Below, in pieces: positions 1 through 12,200 of a stretch of 64,000 nucleotides of DNA. The notes below the pieces were generated by a model. That model made no database searches. It had not been told where the DNA came from and saw only the letters and a list, made by a program, of their open reading frames with translations. The translations under genes and the position numbers were made by a program. The number at the start of each line of letters is the position of its first letter. The first letter of the stretch is position 1. Origin of the DNA: Lucifuga dentata (lineage: Eukaryota > Chordata > Actinopteri > Ophidiiformes > Bythitidae); contig VXCM01002089.1 of assembly GCA_014773175.1 (NCBI GenBank), positions 94,501 through 158,500 of the forward strand, read 5' to 3'.

Positions 1-393
1 CATACGTGGTATTTCTACCCAAACTACACTGAACATACATGTTGTAAATTAGACTGTCATATTTTTGCCTATTACTGTTGAAATTTGTGGTTTCTATATA
101 CTTGAGATGACATTTGAGCTATTGTATTTATTAATAATCTAGGCAAAATTATTAGTGCGCATCACACTCAACTTGACTCACAGGTCTTTTAATATGATAT
201 TGAAAATCAGACAACTACTAAATCTAACTCAATGCTTTCTGATGTGGTTTAGGATCTGTTTATGTCAATAAATGACATAGCAACATAAGCAATGGAGTAA
301 AATGAATTATTACTGACTGTCCATCTTTCACTGATTTTACAGTATCTTATCTTTGATAAAAAATTACACAACACATGAATGCAGACTCCCTAC

Positions 394-3300
394 CAAGATC
401 GCCAAAGTGTGCGGCCTCCATGTGGCTCGGCTGCTTCTTGAGGATGGCGGTGCGGCCGCGGGCGAAGGAGTCCATGTTGGCAGAGATGGCGTTGATAGCC
501 ACATGGCTGGGCCCGGCAGCTTCCTGAATGGCATTGTGGTTCCTCTGGCCTAGCGATGGAGAGTGGTGAGGGCTGACTGGAGCTGCAGTTGGAGGGTGAA
601 GAACAGGATCATTAGTTAAAAAAATAAATGAAAAATGTAAGTACAAGGATGTCTAAAGGCAAGTTCTTCGTGGCCTGAATGTATGACACGAGCGTGGCTT
701 TGATGAAAGGGTCTTTTGAGTTAGAGTAGAAGTTTTTTGAGAGAACTCACAGTTCGTCTACAGAGACCTCGAGCTGCGAGACGTGTTTGAGGAGACAGAG
801 CATTCTTTGACTACATGTGTGTGTTTTGTTTGATGTCAAAGTTTAGCTCCTTGAGGCAAACGACCCAGCAATGTTTCGCACACAGCCTACTTAACCAAAG
901 AGCCACTTTTTAGGAATCAGTTTCTCAAAAAAGGTTAACTGAGACTACACACAGACAGAAAACAATAGACATACATCACAAAGCTTGTGACTGTATTGAA
1001 CAACGCTGCGTGACACATTCATACCTTATGCAGGAAACTCTGTACCCACCTCTATTGACTTTAGCATCTGTCAGTCTCTCAGGTTCTTTGCTTTTAGCTG
1101 CAGGGGGAAAAAAGGAGATCGGTGTTGTAACTGGAGAATACTGGAGCATTTTGATTCACAATACAGACTAGCGAGCAGACAATGATGCATGAGGAGTCAC
1201 TGAGGGCTGACGTTAAGCGCTGATGTGCTATCAATGAAAAGCCTGGAAAAGAATATCTAGTTACATAATTCCATAGCCCAGAAACTGATATGCAAGTTAT
1301 ATAAACTATATAACTAGGCTGTACAAACAAATAAATGTCAGCTTCCTTGCTGCTGCTAACAGATGAGAGGATGAAGAGGGAATTTATAACTGGGTTTCAT
1401 ACAGGACGCCAGTATTTGGAGTACAGACCAAAGCAATGAGCTAACATTTCCAGGGATAATACAAAACTATGAAACACGATCAATGTTGGGAATATCTCCT
1501 AAACTAGGTAGTTAACTGGCAAACAGAACGTAAAATCTATAATTACAGTGGAGTGTAACCTGGCAGATCATTCTTCAGAGTAACTCACATTCACATCTTT
1601 GGAGTCAGCTGCTGCTGCAAACTGGGGCTTGACTGAGCGTCAATTTCAAGCGTTGAAACCTTCTAATGCACCGTGCGGTTTGTGCAAATGCTACAGAAGA
1701 TGTTCTTTCACATACAATTTGGACAGAGCTGTTTGTGAAAGCACAGATAAGCCAGGAGTCAGCATCAGGCGGCACTGAAAGACCGTGACAGAAAAGAATC
1801 CAGGCTTTTATAATGTCTGCGCTCCAACAAACTTTTGCTTTCCAGTCCTGAGATCTAGTACATAAAACCCCAGATGTCTGTTTATAAAAAGCTGGTGTGA
1901 ACTTTCTGGTTATGAAGAAGAAACGGGATATATTTAAACCAGCACACTGGGCATGAAGCATTGATGAGAAACAATAATAACTGCATGAAATAAATAAACT
2001 ACTTAAGCAATACCTTCAGTGCATAATTTGAATATATAACAACTCCTTCCAAAAGATAACCCTTAAAACTCATTATTAAGATATTGATGAAGATGTTCTA
2101 TTGATAACCAAGTAAAAACTTTGTGACAGTATGAGTATTCTTACACTACAGTGTTGATCCTAACTGAATAGTTAAAGGGACAAATGAGAAGAAATGTGTC
2201 AGAAAAACAAACAAACTGATGGACAGGCACATCCAAATGGATATGACCAGATACAAGTTCACTACAATTCACACGCTATCAAAAGCAAAGAAGAGAGCAA
2301 TTAACCTCTAAAAATTGTGACACATTTCACAAAAAATCTTTGTTCTACGACTGAAAACCCAATAGAATTCATCAGCGTGTCAACTTACTGATATCAATGA
2401 TGAGGATTTTGGACTGCCATGGAAAGAACTGAAAATGTAATGGCTCACGGCAAACAGAATCCTGTAATCTACTCCATCACTTTTAACCTTCATCCTCTCA
2501 AAAGCATCAGATCAGTGGTAACTTTGGCTGTACGTTTCAACCTAATAAACTCACTTCCTGTGATTCCTGCACCAGATGACAGCATTATTACTGCAATCTT
2601 TCACTGTTTCCTTATTTTGAAACTTGCTCTGTCAGCTGCCTTCGCCACTTTAGCAGCCTACAAAATAAGTCTCACTCTTCATACAAATAACTGCAGGCCA
2701 GTTTACACAGTGAAGTAACTAACGCTGCTGATTTCCTGATTAAACACTGGCAATCTTCATCTGGAATACAATTCAAACTCAATAACTCTCCCTAATATCG
2801 TGTAACATTTTAAAACTGAGTCAGAAAAAAATGTAACATACAGATAGATCTACTAGTAGAAACATGCTGCTTGTAGTCTAATTAGAAGGTTTTGTATGTA
2901 ACTACATTGATTGTCCAATTCTTCAGTTTTTAAGGACACTTTCTTTGTCATGTAGCCGCTGTTATTTGCAGTCTAAATTTTAAGACAAAAGCTTGAAATG
3001 CTGGTAACGTTATAAAAAAAAAAGTCATATTTCTACAACTGGAATTACTTGTTAGCTACTGACGAGCACTAATAGAAACATTTCTGACAACTCAGACTAT
3101 ACTACCACTACTGTACCTCAAAGACAATACACTCCCAACATTATTTTATTAATTATTAGGGCTATATAGAATGCCTTCATAACGACAGATAGGATGGATA
3201 CATAACAATATTACTAAATAATTGTGATAGTTGGGACATATTTTGCTTCTTGCTGGGCTTTTGCCGTGTTAGCTAACGTTAGCTCCTGCAGGAAGGATGG

Positions 3301-3514
3301 AGGCCACCGCTAAGAAAAGCTAGTGCAGTTAGCGTCGGGAAAAGACATTTCCACCATCAGCAGGGGTTCTTCTCTCGGCTAATTATCTTTTCGGTTGCAG
3401 TATGGATCACAAAACATGATATCCAGCAGCTCTATTCTCCCACACGGACGCTGTTAGCTGCTAGCTGCCGTTGACGTTGCAGCCTTCCTCACCTTTCCTC
3501 TTGAAAAACGACAT
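394..3514 (-). CDS. akap10: akap10 (D-AKAP2), first three coding exons, partial
   Basis: A-kinase anchoring protein 10 tethers PKA regulatory subunits; the family has two RGS domains and a C-terminal PKA-binding helix (known for the family, not in this window). Coding exons on the minus strand: 3514-3493 (starts MSFFKRK), 1097-1050 (AKSKEPERLTDAK) and 582-394 (EAAGPSHVAINAISANMDSF, then KKQPSHMEAAHFGDLG). The last block is nearly identical to vertebrate AKAP10 as I recall it. All three exons end one base into a codon, acceptors read CTGCAG and donors GTGAGG, GTGGGT and GTAGGG, so the frame is unbroken through 86 residues. The start at 3514 matches the known MSFF N-terminus. The rest of the gene (RGS domains, anchoring helix) lies beyond the left edge. 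Introns are 2.4 kb and 0.5 kb. It is transcribed in the same direction as the C11orf54 homolog upstream. Confidence 0.93.
583..3492 (-). other. akap10 introns 1 and 2
   Basis: Apart from the 48-base exon at 1050-1097, this stretch is AT-rich non-coding sequence. No further exon, RNA gene or recognisable transposon was seen. The short open frames at 1094-1330, 1605-1961 and 2419-2718 have no recognisable protein content. Confidence 0.7.
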
Positions 3515-3800
3515 GACGGCTTTCGCTCTCCGGACGTTTCCTCAGCTCACTGATACCATTCCGAAGATTCACGGGTACCTTCATTCAAATGCATCTCTTA
3601 TATACACTCCCAAGACGAAAATGGTTCATTTCTGCAGCCAGGTGAGCTCTGTCAAATTACATTTTCCACAAATCCAGACCCACTTCGGTGGCCATATTGT
3701 CAATAAACGTCTTACTTCCGGACTGATGCGGCAGCAGCATTGTGGGAAATGATGTGTTACTTGCTCCGGCCAGCAGAGGGCGACGTTTTACTGTACATGG
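3515..3800 (-). promoter_or_regulatory. akap10: akap10 promoter region
   Basis: The 5' flank directly upstream of the akap10 start codon. It carries an ETS-like core (CTTCCGG, 3715-3721) and a ZNF143/THAP11-like site, GCATTGTGGGAAATGATGT at 3737-3755, close to the known consensus for that factor pair. A TATA box is not evident, as expected for a housekeeping promoter. Motif matches were made by eye; the exact transcription start is unknown. Confidence 0.5.
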
Positions 3801-4764
3801 TCGAGGCAAATTTGGCTTTAGCTTAAAATTACATTTTATAATATTTGTGATTTTTTTTTAAATTTTATTTTAATGTGTATTAAATTGTTTTATTCAAATG
3901 CTTTTTAAAAAAAAAACTATTACCTTAATTTAACCAGGTAAAATTTCATTCTAGTATGGTACAACAATTCCATGTGTTATCTGCTGTTTATCGCTGGACA
4001 TTATTTTCAAACTTTGAATAATTTGGAAATCTTTTTTTTTTTTTTTTTTTTNTTTTTTTTTTTTTTTTTTTCCTGTATAGAGCTTAAGTTGGGTGGCAGA
4101 GTAAAAAACACCCAGTTTGTGTGGTATTTTGTCTTAATGGGCACAACTCTCTCAGAAAGGGTACATTCTGGTTTAGTCAAAAGTGAACAGGAAAGTCAGG
4201 AAGCTAGAACACATTGTTCCACCAGTGTGTATATATTTTTTTTCTATGGGGCATATTGTATTTGAAAAATATACAATCTGATGTTGAGCCATATCTTAAT
4301 TTTTAAGATGATCATTCTAAGTGAAAGGTAGAATTCAGGTTTAGGTTTTCAAATCTGATAAAGTTTAGGGTGACTGTTTGCGCAAATGTAGGCACCTATT
4401 TTTGTCACACGATCGCCTAATTGTATATCAGCAATGACTGATCTGACAAGCACACAGTAGGTGGTCTTTCCCATTTGGAGGTCCATTTCATGAACAAGTT
4501 GGAGGCCCTCCTACACTGTTACCTTTCTTTGTCACCAGAAACAGTGCATGGACATTACTGCTGTCCATGCAGTGGTCTTGCACAATTGTGATCTTGCACG
4601 ATTTTAAACATGTGGAGTTGGCAGGCATCTACAATAGTTCTGTTCCTAGATTTACTATTCCTTTTGAGGTACTACTAATGCTGGTACAGCTACTGTTGAC
4701 TCAGTCTCACTCAAGAAAAAAACCCAACAAAGTCAAACACGTAACACTTCAGATGCAGGATTGT
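3801..4764. other. intergenic: akap10 to C11orf54 homolog
   Basis: AT-rich spacer. It contains a poly-T tract broken by a single N at 4052 (4032-4072). Nothing coding was recognised; the open frames at 3972-4265 and 4567-4854 are low-complexity or match nothing I know. Confidence 0.6.
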
Positions 4765-4770
4765 TTTATT
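4765..4770 (-). terminator. candidate polyadenylation signal, C11orf54 homolog
   Basis: AATAAA on the minus strand, about 205 bases past the stop codon at 4975. It is the first canonical hexamer I saw in the expected 3' UTR. Confidence 0.5.
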
Positions 4771-4974
4771 CATATGAAATCTAATAATTCTGTCTATAAA
4801 AAAGTAGAAGGAATTGTATGTGATTTAAGAGGAAAGATTAATGCATATCTGTAAATTTCATCATTTTCTGCAATTTTGAGTTTTATACAGATATCACCTA
4901 AAATAGATCATCTCCTGCATGACTGTGTCTTGTTGATTCAGATGGCTGCGCTGCTAAAATGATTAAATAGATTT

Positions 4975-7900
4975 TTAGTCTCGTCCGACTCCGTGGGTTT
5001 CCTTGGGCCTGTCAATACGGTAGATAAACTCTGCAGGCATGAAATAGCCCAGGTACTCCACACTGTCAGGTGTGGTGTCTATGTAGTAGTGACCTCCTTC
5101 TCCATGATGGCTGAAGCAGTGGGTGTGCTCTACACGCAGGTCCAAACCCTGCAGAGCAAAAGGATAGACAGAAACACCTGAAGATGCAAATAATGCCCTT
5201 GTCCAAAATCTGACACCGTGTCATCTTACTTACAGGGTCTCTGGATACGAGCACTGATTGGCAGATAAGCGGGGCGCTGATCTCGAAGTGTTTCAGCCAA
5301 TTGTTGACATCATCATTGGTGTTGAGGGGGCAGACTGAGAACTCTCTTGGCTTTGATCAAATTTGACACACAGGAAAATAAATATATTGCATAAAATCTG
5401 ATTGTAGCTATCAACATCAATCAATATCAATTATTTACCATGATATGGATTTTAGCTTTCCCTTTCTGGATGACAAAGGTGCCTCCCAGAGCCAGACTTT
5501 TATCAGGGTAGTGACCTTCAAGAGTGGTTCTCAAGGCCGTCACAAGGCCGTGGTCTCCTGTTCTCTTCTTGGCACGAATCTCTAGGACCTGGAGAGCCCC
5601 GCATATATGAAGAGGGCGTTTAACGATGACTGTCATTTTCCTTTTGTTAATGTTTATTCATTCAAATGTTAGGAGGAAACATGAGAGGGGTCAAAGTTTA
5701 GCCACATCAATTTGATCATTAACTTACAGTTTTGCAGATGATGCTATTTAGGTTCATATATAACTTGAGAAGGTTAAGTTTGACAAGCTAATAATGACAA
5801 TGCACTTATGAATGAACACCATAATGCAATCACAGAAGCAAAAAAGTCAGATTTTGTTTGACAAATTAAGATAGATTACCTTTCCAGGCTTTCCTTCACA
5901 TGCATAAAGATTTCCCAGCAGTGCAAAGTTGCAGTCTGAGTATTTATCACTGTATCTCTCCTGTAGACACTGGCCATCAGCTGGATTGATGGAGGAGAAG
6001 TAGCTGCTGTTCACTGCAGACCTTCCCTCCGCTTCAGTCAGAACCAAAGGCATCAGCTGGGAATGATAATATTCCACCAACTACTGTTATAACAACTGTC
6101 CCTCTTAGTATATAATGATAACATGATATTTTTTTTTTTTTTGACCTATGCAGGGAAATCCAAAGCAACTTTCATCTTGTACTCCAAGATGACAAACTCC
6201 TCTTTGTCTTTTTCAACACACTTATTCTATCTGTAATCATATAATCTGGTAAAAAAAAAAAAAAAAAAANAAAAAAAAAAAAAAAAAAGAAACACAACTT
6301 TGTTAAGTATTGAGCATCACTGTGTTGAAAGACATTTTTAAGGCTATATTTAGAGTGTCCACTAGCCCACAAGGTGTGCTCTGAAGAGGTGCACACCTTG
6401 TCATAGCAGCTGTTGTGTTTTATTACTTGAAGATATTTTGGTCAGAATGAACTGATAAGATGCTAAATCATTGTTTGTAGCTTACTGAAATGCAAAGTTT
6501 TGTGAAAAAGGAGACAAACCTCTGCATTCATCCCAATGATTCTGGAGGGAGCAGCTGCTGCACCGAGGATGAAGGCTCCCGGCAGCTCCAGCTCCTTTGA
6601 TACGGCGTTCATGTTGTATTCCTGGAAGGAAGAGGAATGACAATATAATAATCCCACATCCCAAGCATGATTTCTATACACTGCACTGTTCTATATACTA
6701 CCTTGTCTCTGTGAACCACCGGGACCAGATAAGGAACACCGCCAACATCAGTAATGCGAGGCTTCCCACACAAGCCTACAACGAGAGGTCTAGAGACAAT
6801 ATTACCAATGATGATTAAAACAAAAACAAGTATATAACAAAAAACAAAAAAAGGAACATGGGCAGTTATACAATGTTGCATGCATGCAAAATTGTACTTT
6901 GCTTTAATTTACACACTGCATCTCAAATACACTACATGGCCAAATTACATCCAAACATTACATACATACTGTACATCTAATTCCAAAACAATGGGTATTA
7001 AAATGGAGTTGGATCTCCTTTGCTTTCTACCAAATTTCTGAACATGGCTGCAGGGATTTTCTTCCATTCAGCCATAGGAGTATTAAGCAGTGAGGTTTCA
7101 TGACAAGACCTGACTCAAACTCACATTCCACTTTATCCCAAAGTTGCTGGATGGGGTAAAATTCTGGACTCTGGGCAGGCGCCAGTCAAACTCTTCCACT
7201 CTAAATTTAGCAAACCATTTTTTATGAACCTTTCTTTGTCATGATGAAACTGGAAAGACTCTGCTCCAGACTGTTGCCACCAAATTGAAAGCACTCTGTT
7301 TTCTAAAATATATTTGTAGCGTTCATTTCCCTTCACTGAAACTAGGGGTGGTAGATTGATTGCACTGTCACCTCACAACAACAGGGTCCTGGTTGGGTAG
7401 TCCTAGGTGCTCCAGTTTCCTCCCACAGTCCAAAGACATGCAGGATAGGTGAAGTGGAAACTCTAAAGTGCCCATTGGTGTGACATACACCTTCATGTTA
7501 GCATGAAAGCATGTCTCTATGTATTAGCCCTGAGATAGACTGAGCATACCCTGCCTCTCACTCAGTGACCACTGGGATATAGGCTCCATACTCCTGTGAT
7601 CCTGCACACAATAAGCAGGTACAGAGAATGGATGGAACTAAGGGGCTATTTTATGCACCAGTTAGCAACTGGAACCCACTGAGTCCATGTGTCCACAGAG
7701 TATATGTTGAGTAGCATTGTTCAAATTGTACAACAAATACCATAAATCTGTTTGCATTGGCATGCACCTGAAATGTAATTTGGTTCCCATATTGGTTTGC
7801 AATTGCTTAATCTAGCCTCACTGAGCATGTATTTTGAATGACTGTCTGTTAAATGTACATTATTGGGCAGTTTATTTAGATTTCGAAAAGATTTACCTTT

Positions 7901-8187
7901 GACAGGAAATTGGAATGGATCTTTTGTGAGATCTGGACACTCCACAACACTGACCTGAACGTTCACAAAATTCTTCTCCAGTCCTGTTTGTAACACTGCA
8001 ACAAGACATAAAGTGTTATTCTCTCTGTTCGCACAGGAAATGTTATAAAGAAATAACAATAAAATCCTCACTTGGCTTTGACTCTGTGCCTTCATCTGAT
8101 TGTATGAAGCATGTCCTTACCGCTGCAGAGCTCCTCTAAAGCCGGGACGTGCAACTGGAATTTCTCGGTTTTGCTGATATCTGCCAT
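4975..8187 (-). CDS. c11orf54: C11orf54 homolog, zinc-dependent ester hydrolase (PTD012 family)
   Basis: Complete gene, 8 coding exons on the minus strand: 8187-8121, 7995-7897, 6775-6702, 6621-6520, 6056-5880, 5588-5439, 5350-5234, 5148-4975. Lengths 67, 99, 74, 102, 177, 150, 117 and 174 sum to 960 nt, i.e. 319 aa plus TAA; human is 315 aa. Recognisable blocks include VSVVECPDLTKDPFQFPVKG, ITDVGGVPYLVPVV, LPGAFILGA, INPADGQC, LGGTFVIQKGKAKIHIM and the C-terminal PKETHGVGRD. The family binds zinc through three histidines; the motif EHTH...HGEGGH is present (H270, H272, H282 by my count; H266, H268, H278 in human). Human PTD012 has esterase activity on model substrates and its physiological substrate is unsettled. 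An AG acceptor directly precedes the ATG (8188), so a non-coding 5' UTR exon nearer the shared promoter is likely. Intron 2 holds two transposon relics. Confidence 0.97.
6117..6288. repeat. poly-T and interrupted poly-A tracts in C11orf54 homolog intron 4
   Basis: A short T run near 6129-6142 and a long A run at 6251-6288 split by one N at 6270. The N marks an unresolved homopolymer length, not a coding feature. Confidence 0.8.
6930..7340. mobile_element. degenerate Tc1/mariner-like non-autonomous DNA transposon
   Basis: It begins CACTACATGGCCAAA, a decayed form of the CACTATATGGCCAAAAG terminus common in fish genomes. The body contains other hallmarks of that family, such as the stretches around GGCTGCAGGGATTTT, TCCATTCAGCCA and TTCCACTCTAAATTTAGCAAACCAT. 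The expected right terminal repeat is missing; the next repeat begins there. No transposase frame remains. The superfamily assignment is from memory of similar fish repeats. It sits in intron 2 of the C11orf54 homolog. Confidence 0.6.
7345..7637 (+). repeat. widespread fish interspersed repeat
   Basis: It carries the familiar series CTGTCACCTCACA, TCCTCCCACAGTCCAAAGAC, GTATTAGCCCTGAGATAGAC, GGGATATAGGCTCCAT and a terminal AATGGATGG. This combination occurs in thousands of copies in many fish genomes. I am sure it is a repeat, less sure of its class (SINE or non-autonomous DNA element). It directly abuts the Tc1-like relic at 6930-7340. Confidence 0.75.
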
Positions 8188-9251
8188 ACTGTAAGTGAAT
8201 GCACCATACAGCAGAAAAAGTCGATTATTTAAGGAGTAACTTTGTGTTCAAAGTACATTCAAAGACCAAATATTAATTATCAAGAGCATTCCCATCCTCT
8301 ACATCCTTAACCAAGCCAGCCCAGCGGCAACATGTAAAGTAATTATTATAGCTGTTCATAATTACAATAAATATGGTTTGATCAAGATTAATTAAAAATT
8401 AAAGATTACAAGTCTCAAAATTTTTAGGCAGGACACCTGATGGAGTTGGATGACACTGAAGGATTTGATAAAAGCCTGATTTGAATTTGATTACCTGATG
8501 TGATAGTGTTAAGTTATTATAAAAACCTGTTAATTGGTTAATTATGTAAAAAAAAAACAAAAAAAAAAACTGATCAACAATATCAAAATTTTACTTGGCG
8601 AAATCAACAACCCTCTTTATGCTAGCCTGTTTGTTATTTTTTTCTTTTCTTGTTGGTTTTGTGCTAATCAAATTTTCTCAAAAGCTGGATCTTGCTGCTG
8701 GAACTGTATGTCCATATTTAATACTTTATATCTATTGTAACATATAACCTTAACATTTGTACACCACCTAATTTTAACCAAGATAAAATGAGAACTCGTT
8801 TGCTAGCATTTAAAAACTACATCACCCATGAGTTTTAGCCATTGGTTAACCTCAAAGCCTCACGGTGTTGTTGTTGTTAGGATAAGCTTTCGTCTATGCT
8901 ACGTCACAGACGTAGGAAAACGGAAGTAGAAACCAGTGAAGCCTCTTCTTTCATGCATTATCTTTGATAGCAGAGCGCTGATTGGTGACGTAATACCACT
9001 TCCTGGTTGAAACTGCGCAACGTCTTGGTGATCAGTTTTGTTTGTTTTTTTATAGCAGCTAGACAAGACTTTTCTCAGTATTTAGTTTATATTAATATTT
9101 GTGTATAGACTAAACTTTTTGTTTAAGACAAGCAACACTTTGCATTGGTTCTGAACGTCGGCACAGGAGAAAATCGATGAATTAACAATTCAATTCTGGC
9201 AAGAAAACAGTTCAGAATTATGCTTCTTGGAAGGCTCTAATCACCATCACA
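8188..9251. promoter_or_regulatory. divergent promoter between C11orf54 homolog and taf1d
   Basis: The two start codons face away from each other 1,064 bases apart, the same head-to-head order as C11orf54 and TAF1D on human 11q21. Candidate sites by eye: a ZNF143/THAP11-like ACTACATCACCCATG (8816-8830), ACGTCA (8901-8906), an ETS core CGGAAGTAG (8921-8929), an inverted CCAAT box joined to a CRE-like TGACGTAA (8981-8993) and another ETS core ACTTCCTG (8998-9005). There is no TATA box in the cluster. The cluster at 8816-9005 lies nearer taf1d, leaving room for a non-coding first exon of the C11orf54 homolog. Confidence 0.7.
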
Positions 9252-12200
9252 ATGAACGGAGTGAATAATTCTTTAGGTTTGGCTGAATCTGACGCATTTG
9301 CTGAAGTTTTATCTGCGGAACCATGCCATATCGTCCTGGAAACTTCACCTCCTGATTACGTGAATCAAATATCGGGGTATTTGTCTTCTGTGGATCGCAG
9401 CAGACAGGATAAAGTGACCGATGACCCACCTGAAGCAGCAGAAAGGTATGAATGTCACGATGATACAGTTGTTGCTATAATAGATAGTTTGATTGTACAT
9501 GCAGCAGTCTGAATGTGCACCACTTTAATTTTATAAATGTATAACTGTGTCTCTGCAGTGATTCAGGGGACAGCTTGTTCATAACTCAGAATCCTGTACC
9601 TGAGGCGGTGAGATCCAGACGGAGGCGTCACCACACATTCAACTCAGATCTTACATCTCCCAGAGAAAGAGAAGAAGGCGAAGATGATTCTGCATCCTCT
9701 GCTTCTCAAAATGAATCCAAGCGCAGTAAAGAGAGGAAAAGAAAGTTAAGACTGCCAAGACTCAGTTTTCCTTTCCTGTCAGGGATTCAATATGACACAC
9801 AGCTGCCTCGCAGGATGAGAAGAAAACCTAGAGGCACGCTGTTATCTGCAGAACAAAATACAGAGCTTCTTGTAAGATTTTTCTCCACTACTTTTAATAA
9901 ATGAGCAACAATAGTCTTACCTTTTCTGTTGGTGAAAATTTGTAGCAGTTAACACGTAGTTAGCTGGTAAATTCTCTGTTGTTTACAGAATTATGCAATG
10001 GGAGGCTTCTTTAAAAGTATCAGAGAGCGTGTCGATGACAGGGTAGATGATCTGGAGTCACCAAGACTTTACATGGATAATGAAGAGGATATATCTCCGC
10101 TGTCAGAGTAAGTTTATTTTTGAGGAATAATCATGCTTATTTTAATTTATATGAATAGAAATAATAATAATAATAATAATAATAATGAAATTAATCTGTG
10201 CTGTTGCAGAGAGGAAGGAAGCTCAGATGGGGAGGACATCAAAGTGGTGGTACGATGGCTTTTCCCATAAGAAATCTTGCAGTAAATGTAATCACACAAA
10301 GCATGTTTTGAGTGAGAAGTTTAATTGATCTGTATGACATTCACAGGAAAGGAAACTCTTTGTGGTATCTTCTAAACCAAAGTGCCCACAACCCTGGTAC
10401 ACTCCCTCAATTCCAAAGGAGAGAGACAACATCAATTTAAACCAGGAAAAAAGGCAAAGGCCAGGGAGAGCTGATAAGAAAATTTCACAAAGAGGACAAC
10501 AGCGGAACCGGAAGACATCCCAAAGATCAGTGAGTAAATTACCCTCATTGAGGAAGACACAGTTGTCCTCAGAAACGGAGAGCAGCGATGATGGAGATTC
10601 TCCTCATAGATGCCTGGTCAAGAGGAAGTTGAGTGATAACAATGTAACAAGTGATAGAATCACTATGGACCAAAGTAAAACTCCAAAGGCAAAGAGATGT
10701 GAGAAAGATACCAGAAGAAATGAGGAGAAACTTTCTTGCCATCAAACAGGGGAGGAAGAGCCATTTAAAGACAGCAGTGCTCCACTGTCAACTGTCCGTG
10801 AATTGTATAGGCCAAGGAGAGCCTCTGTGGATTATAGACAGGAGGACAGAGAAAAGAAGAGTAAAAAGAACAGAAGAATAGAGAATGGAGACCATGGAGA
10901 AATAGAAGAAGGAATGGAGATGTTTTCCAAACAGGAAACACCAGCGGCTCAGCACATTGGAGCATCTGAGAATGTGGAAGAAAAAGAGACTCCCAGCCTG
11001 TCTGATGGTGAAAGGACAGAGCCTTTAGCACTGTTCAGTACTGATAAGAGTGAATTTAGTGAAAGAAGTTGGAAGAAAGACTTATTGTTGCATGATGACA
11101 GTACACAGGGGGAGAGATGCTTAGATGATAGCATGACTCAGAGAAAAAGAAAAGAGAAAAAGAAGAGAGAAAAGAATGATGTTACTGTGAAAGAAGGACC
11201 AGAACAGATGAATGAATCAAAAATGGGCCCATATATGTCTGACAGACCACCAGAGTGCAGTTTTGACAAGATTAATGTTGAAAATGGAGAAAATGTAAGA
11301 CAAGAAGATCAGGATGGCAGCTTAGAGTCTGATGTGAGAACAGAGGAGAATTCAGTGTCTTTACTGAGCTGTGAAGTGGTGAATGATGGCAGGGAAAAGA
11401 GGACAAAAAAGAGGAAAAGAGCTAGCAAGGATGATGATGCTGAGCGGTCACCCGCCTGTAACAGAACTCTGAATGATGATGACATTGAGATCAGGAGGAG
11501 GAAGAAGAAGAAAAGGAAAAAAGAGAAGCGTTTTGTAGTTACAGAGGAATGGGAAAATCAGGGAACCTTGAATATGAGTTTAGATTCACCACAAAGGTTA
11601 ACAGGGTTGTTAGAGGAATCAGATCCTGCAGTTTCTCAAGAAATATCAGAGTCGATTAATGTCAAAAATAGCCGACAAAGCACAGGAAGTTGTGTTTCCC
11701 AGCATGAAGATCTCATGGAGCTTAGGAAAAAGCACAAAAAGAAGCAAAGGTCATCCTTTAATGATGCTACTAAAGATGGAGAAGAGACAGTGGATGTAGA
11801 TTTAACTATAGCTGGAAGCACAGCCATGTCAGTGAAAAAGAAGAAGAAAAAAAAGATCTCTAATATCTGTACATCTGAAGAAACACTGATCTCCAATTCT
11901 CCTGAAGAAACTGGAACCGATACAAAAGATACAAATGCCGACAAAATCAAGGAAATGACTGAGAGACTCACAGAACAAGATGCAGACCTGGTAACTAAGA
12001 AAAAGAAGAAAAAGAGAAAAGAAAAATTTACCAGGGATGTCTCAGAAGACACTGTGGCACAAAGCGATGATTCAGTGTCTGTGCAGGAAAAGGAAATGAA
12101 GCGGACCACTTCCGTCTCTGCTGCTGATACTGTGGAAAAAGATGCTACAATTCACCAAGAAAAGAGCGTCCCTTGGCAATCTCTAGCAGTTTATACCTGG

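Noticed and set aside
9446..9512. Reading taf1d exon 1 straight through to a stop at 9512
   Set aside because: A GTATGA donor at 9446 and the in-phase exon at 9559 (giving DSGDSLFITQ) explain the conserved protein; the read-through tail is intronic.
11636..12109. 157-codon open frame on the minus strand inside taf1d
   Set aside because: It is the antisense of the lysine clusters, read as phenylalanine runs; no independent gene signal.
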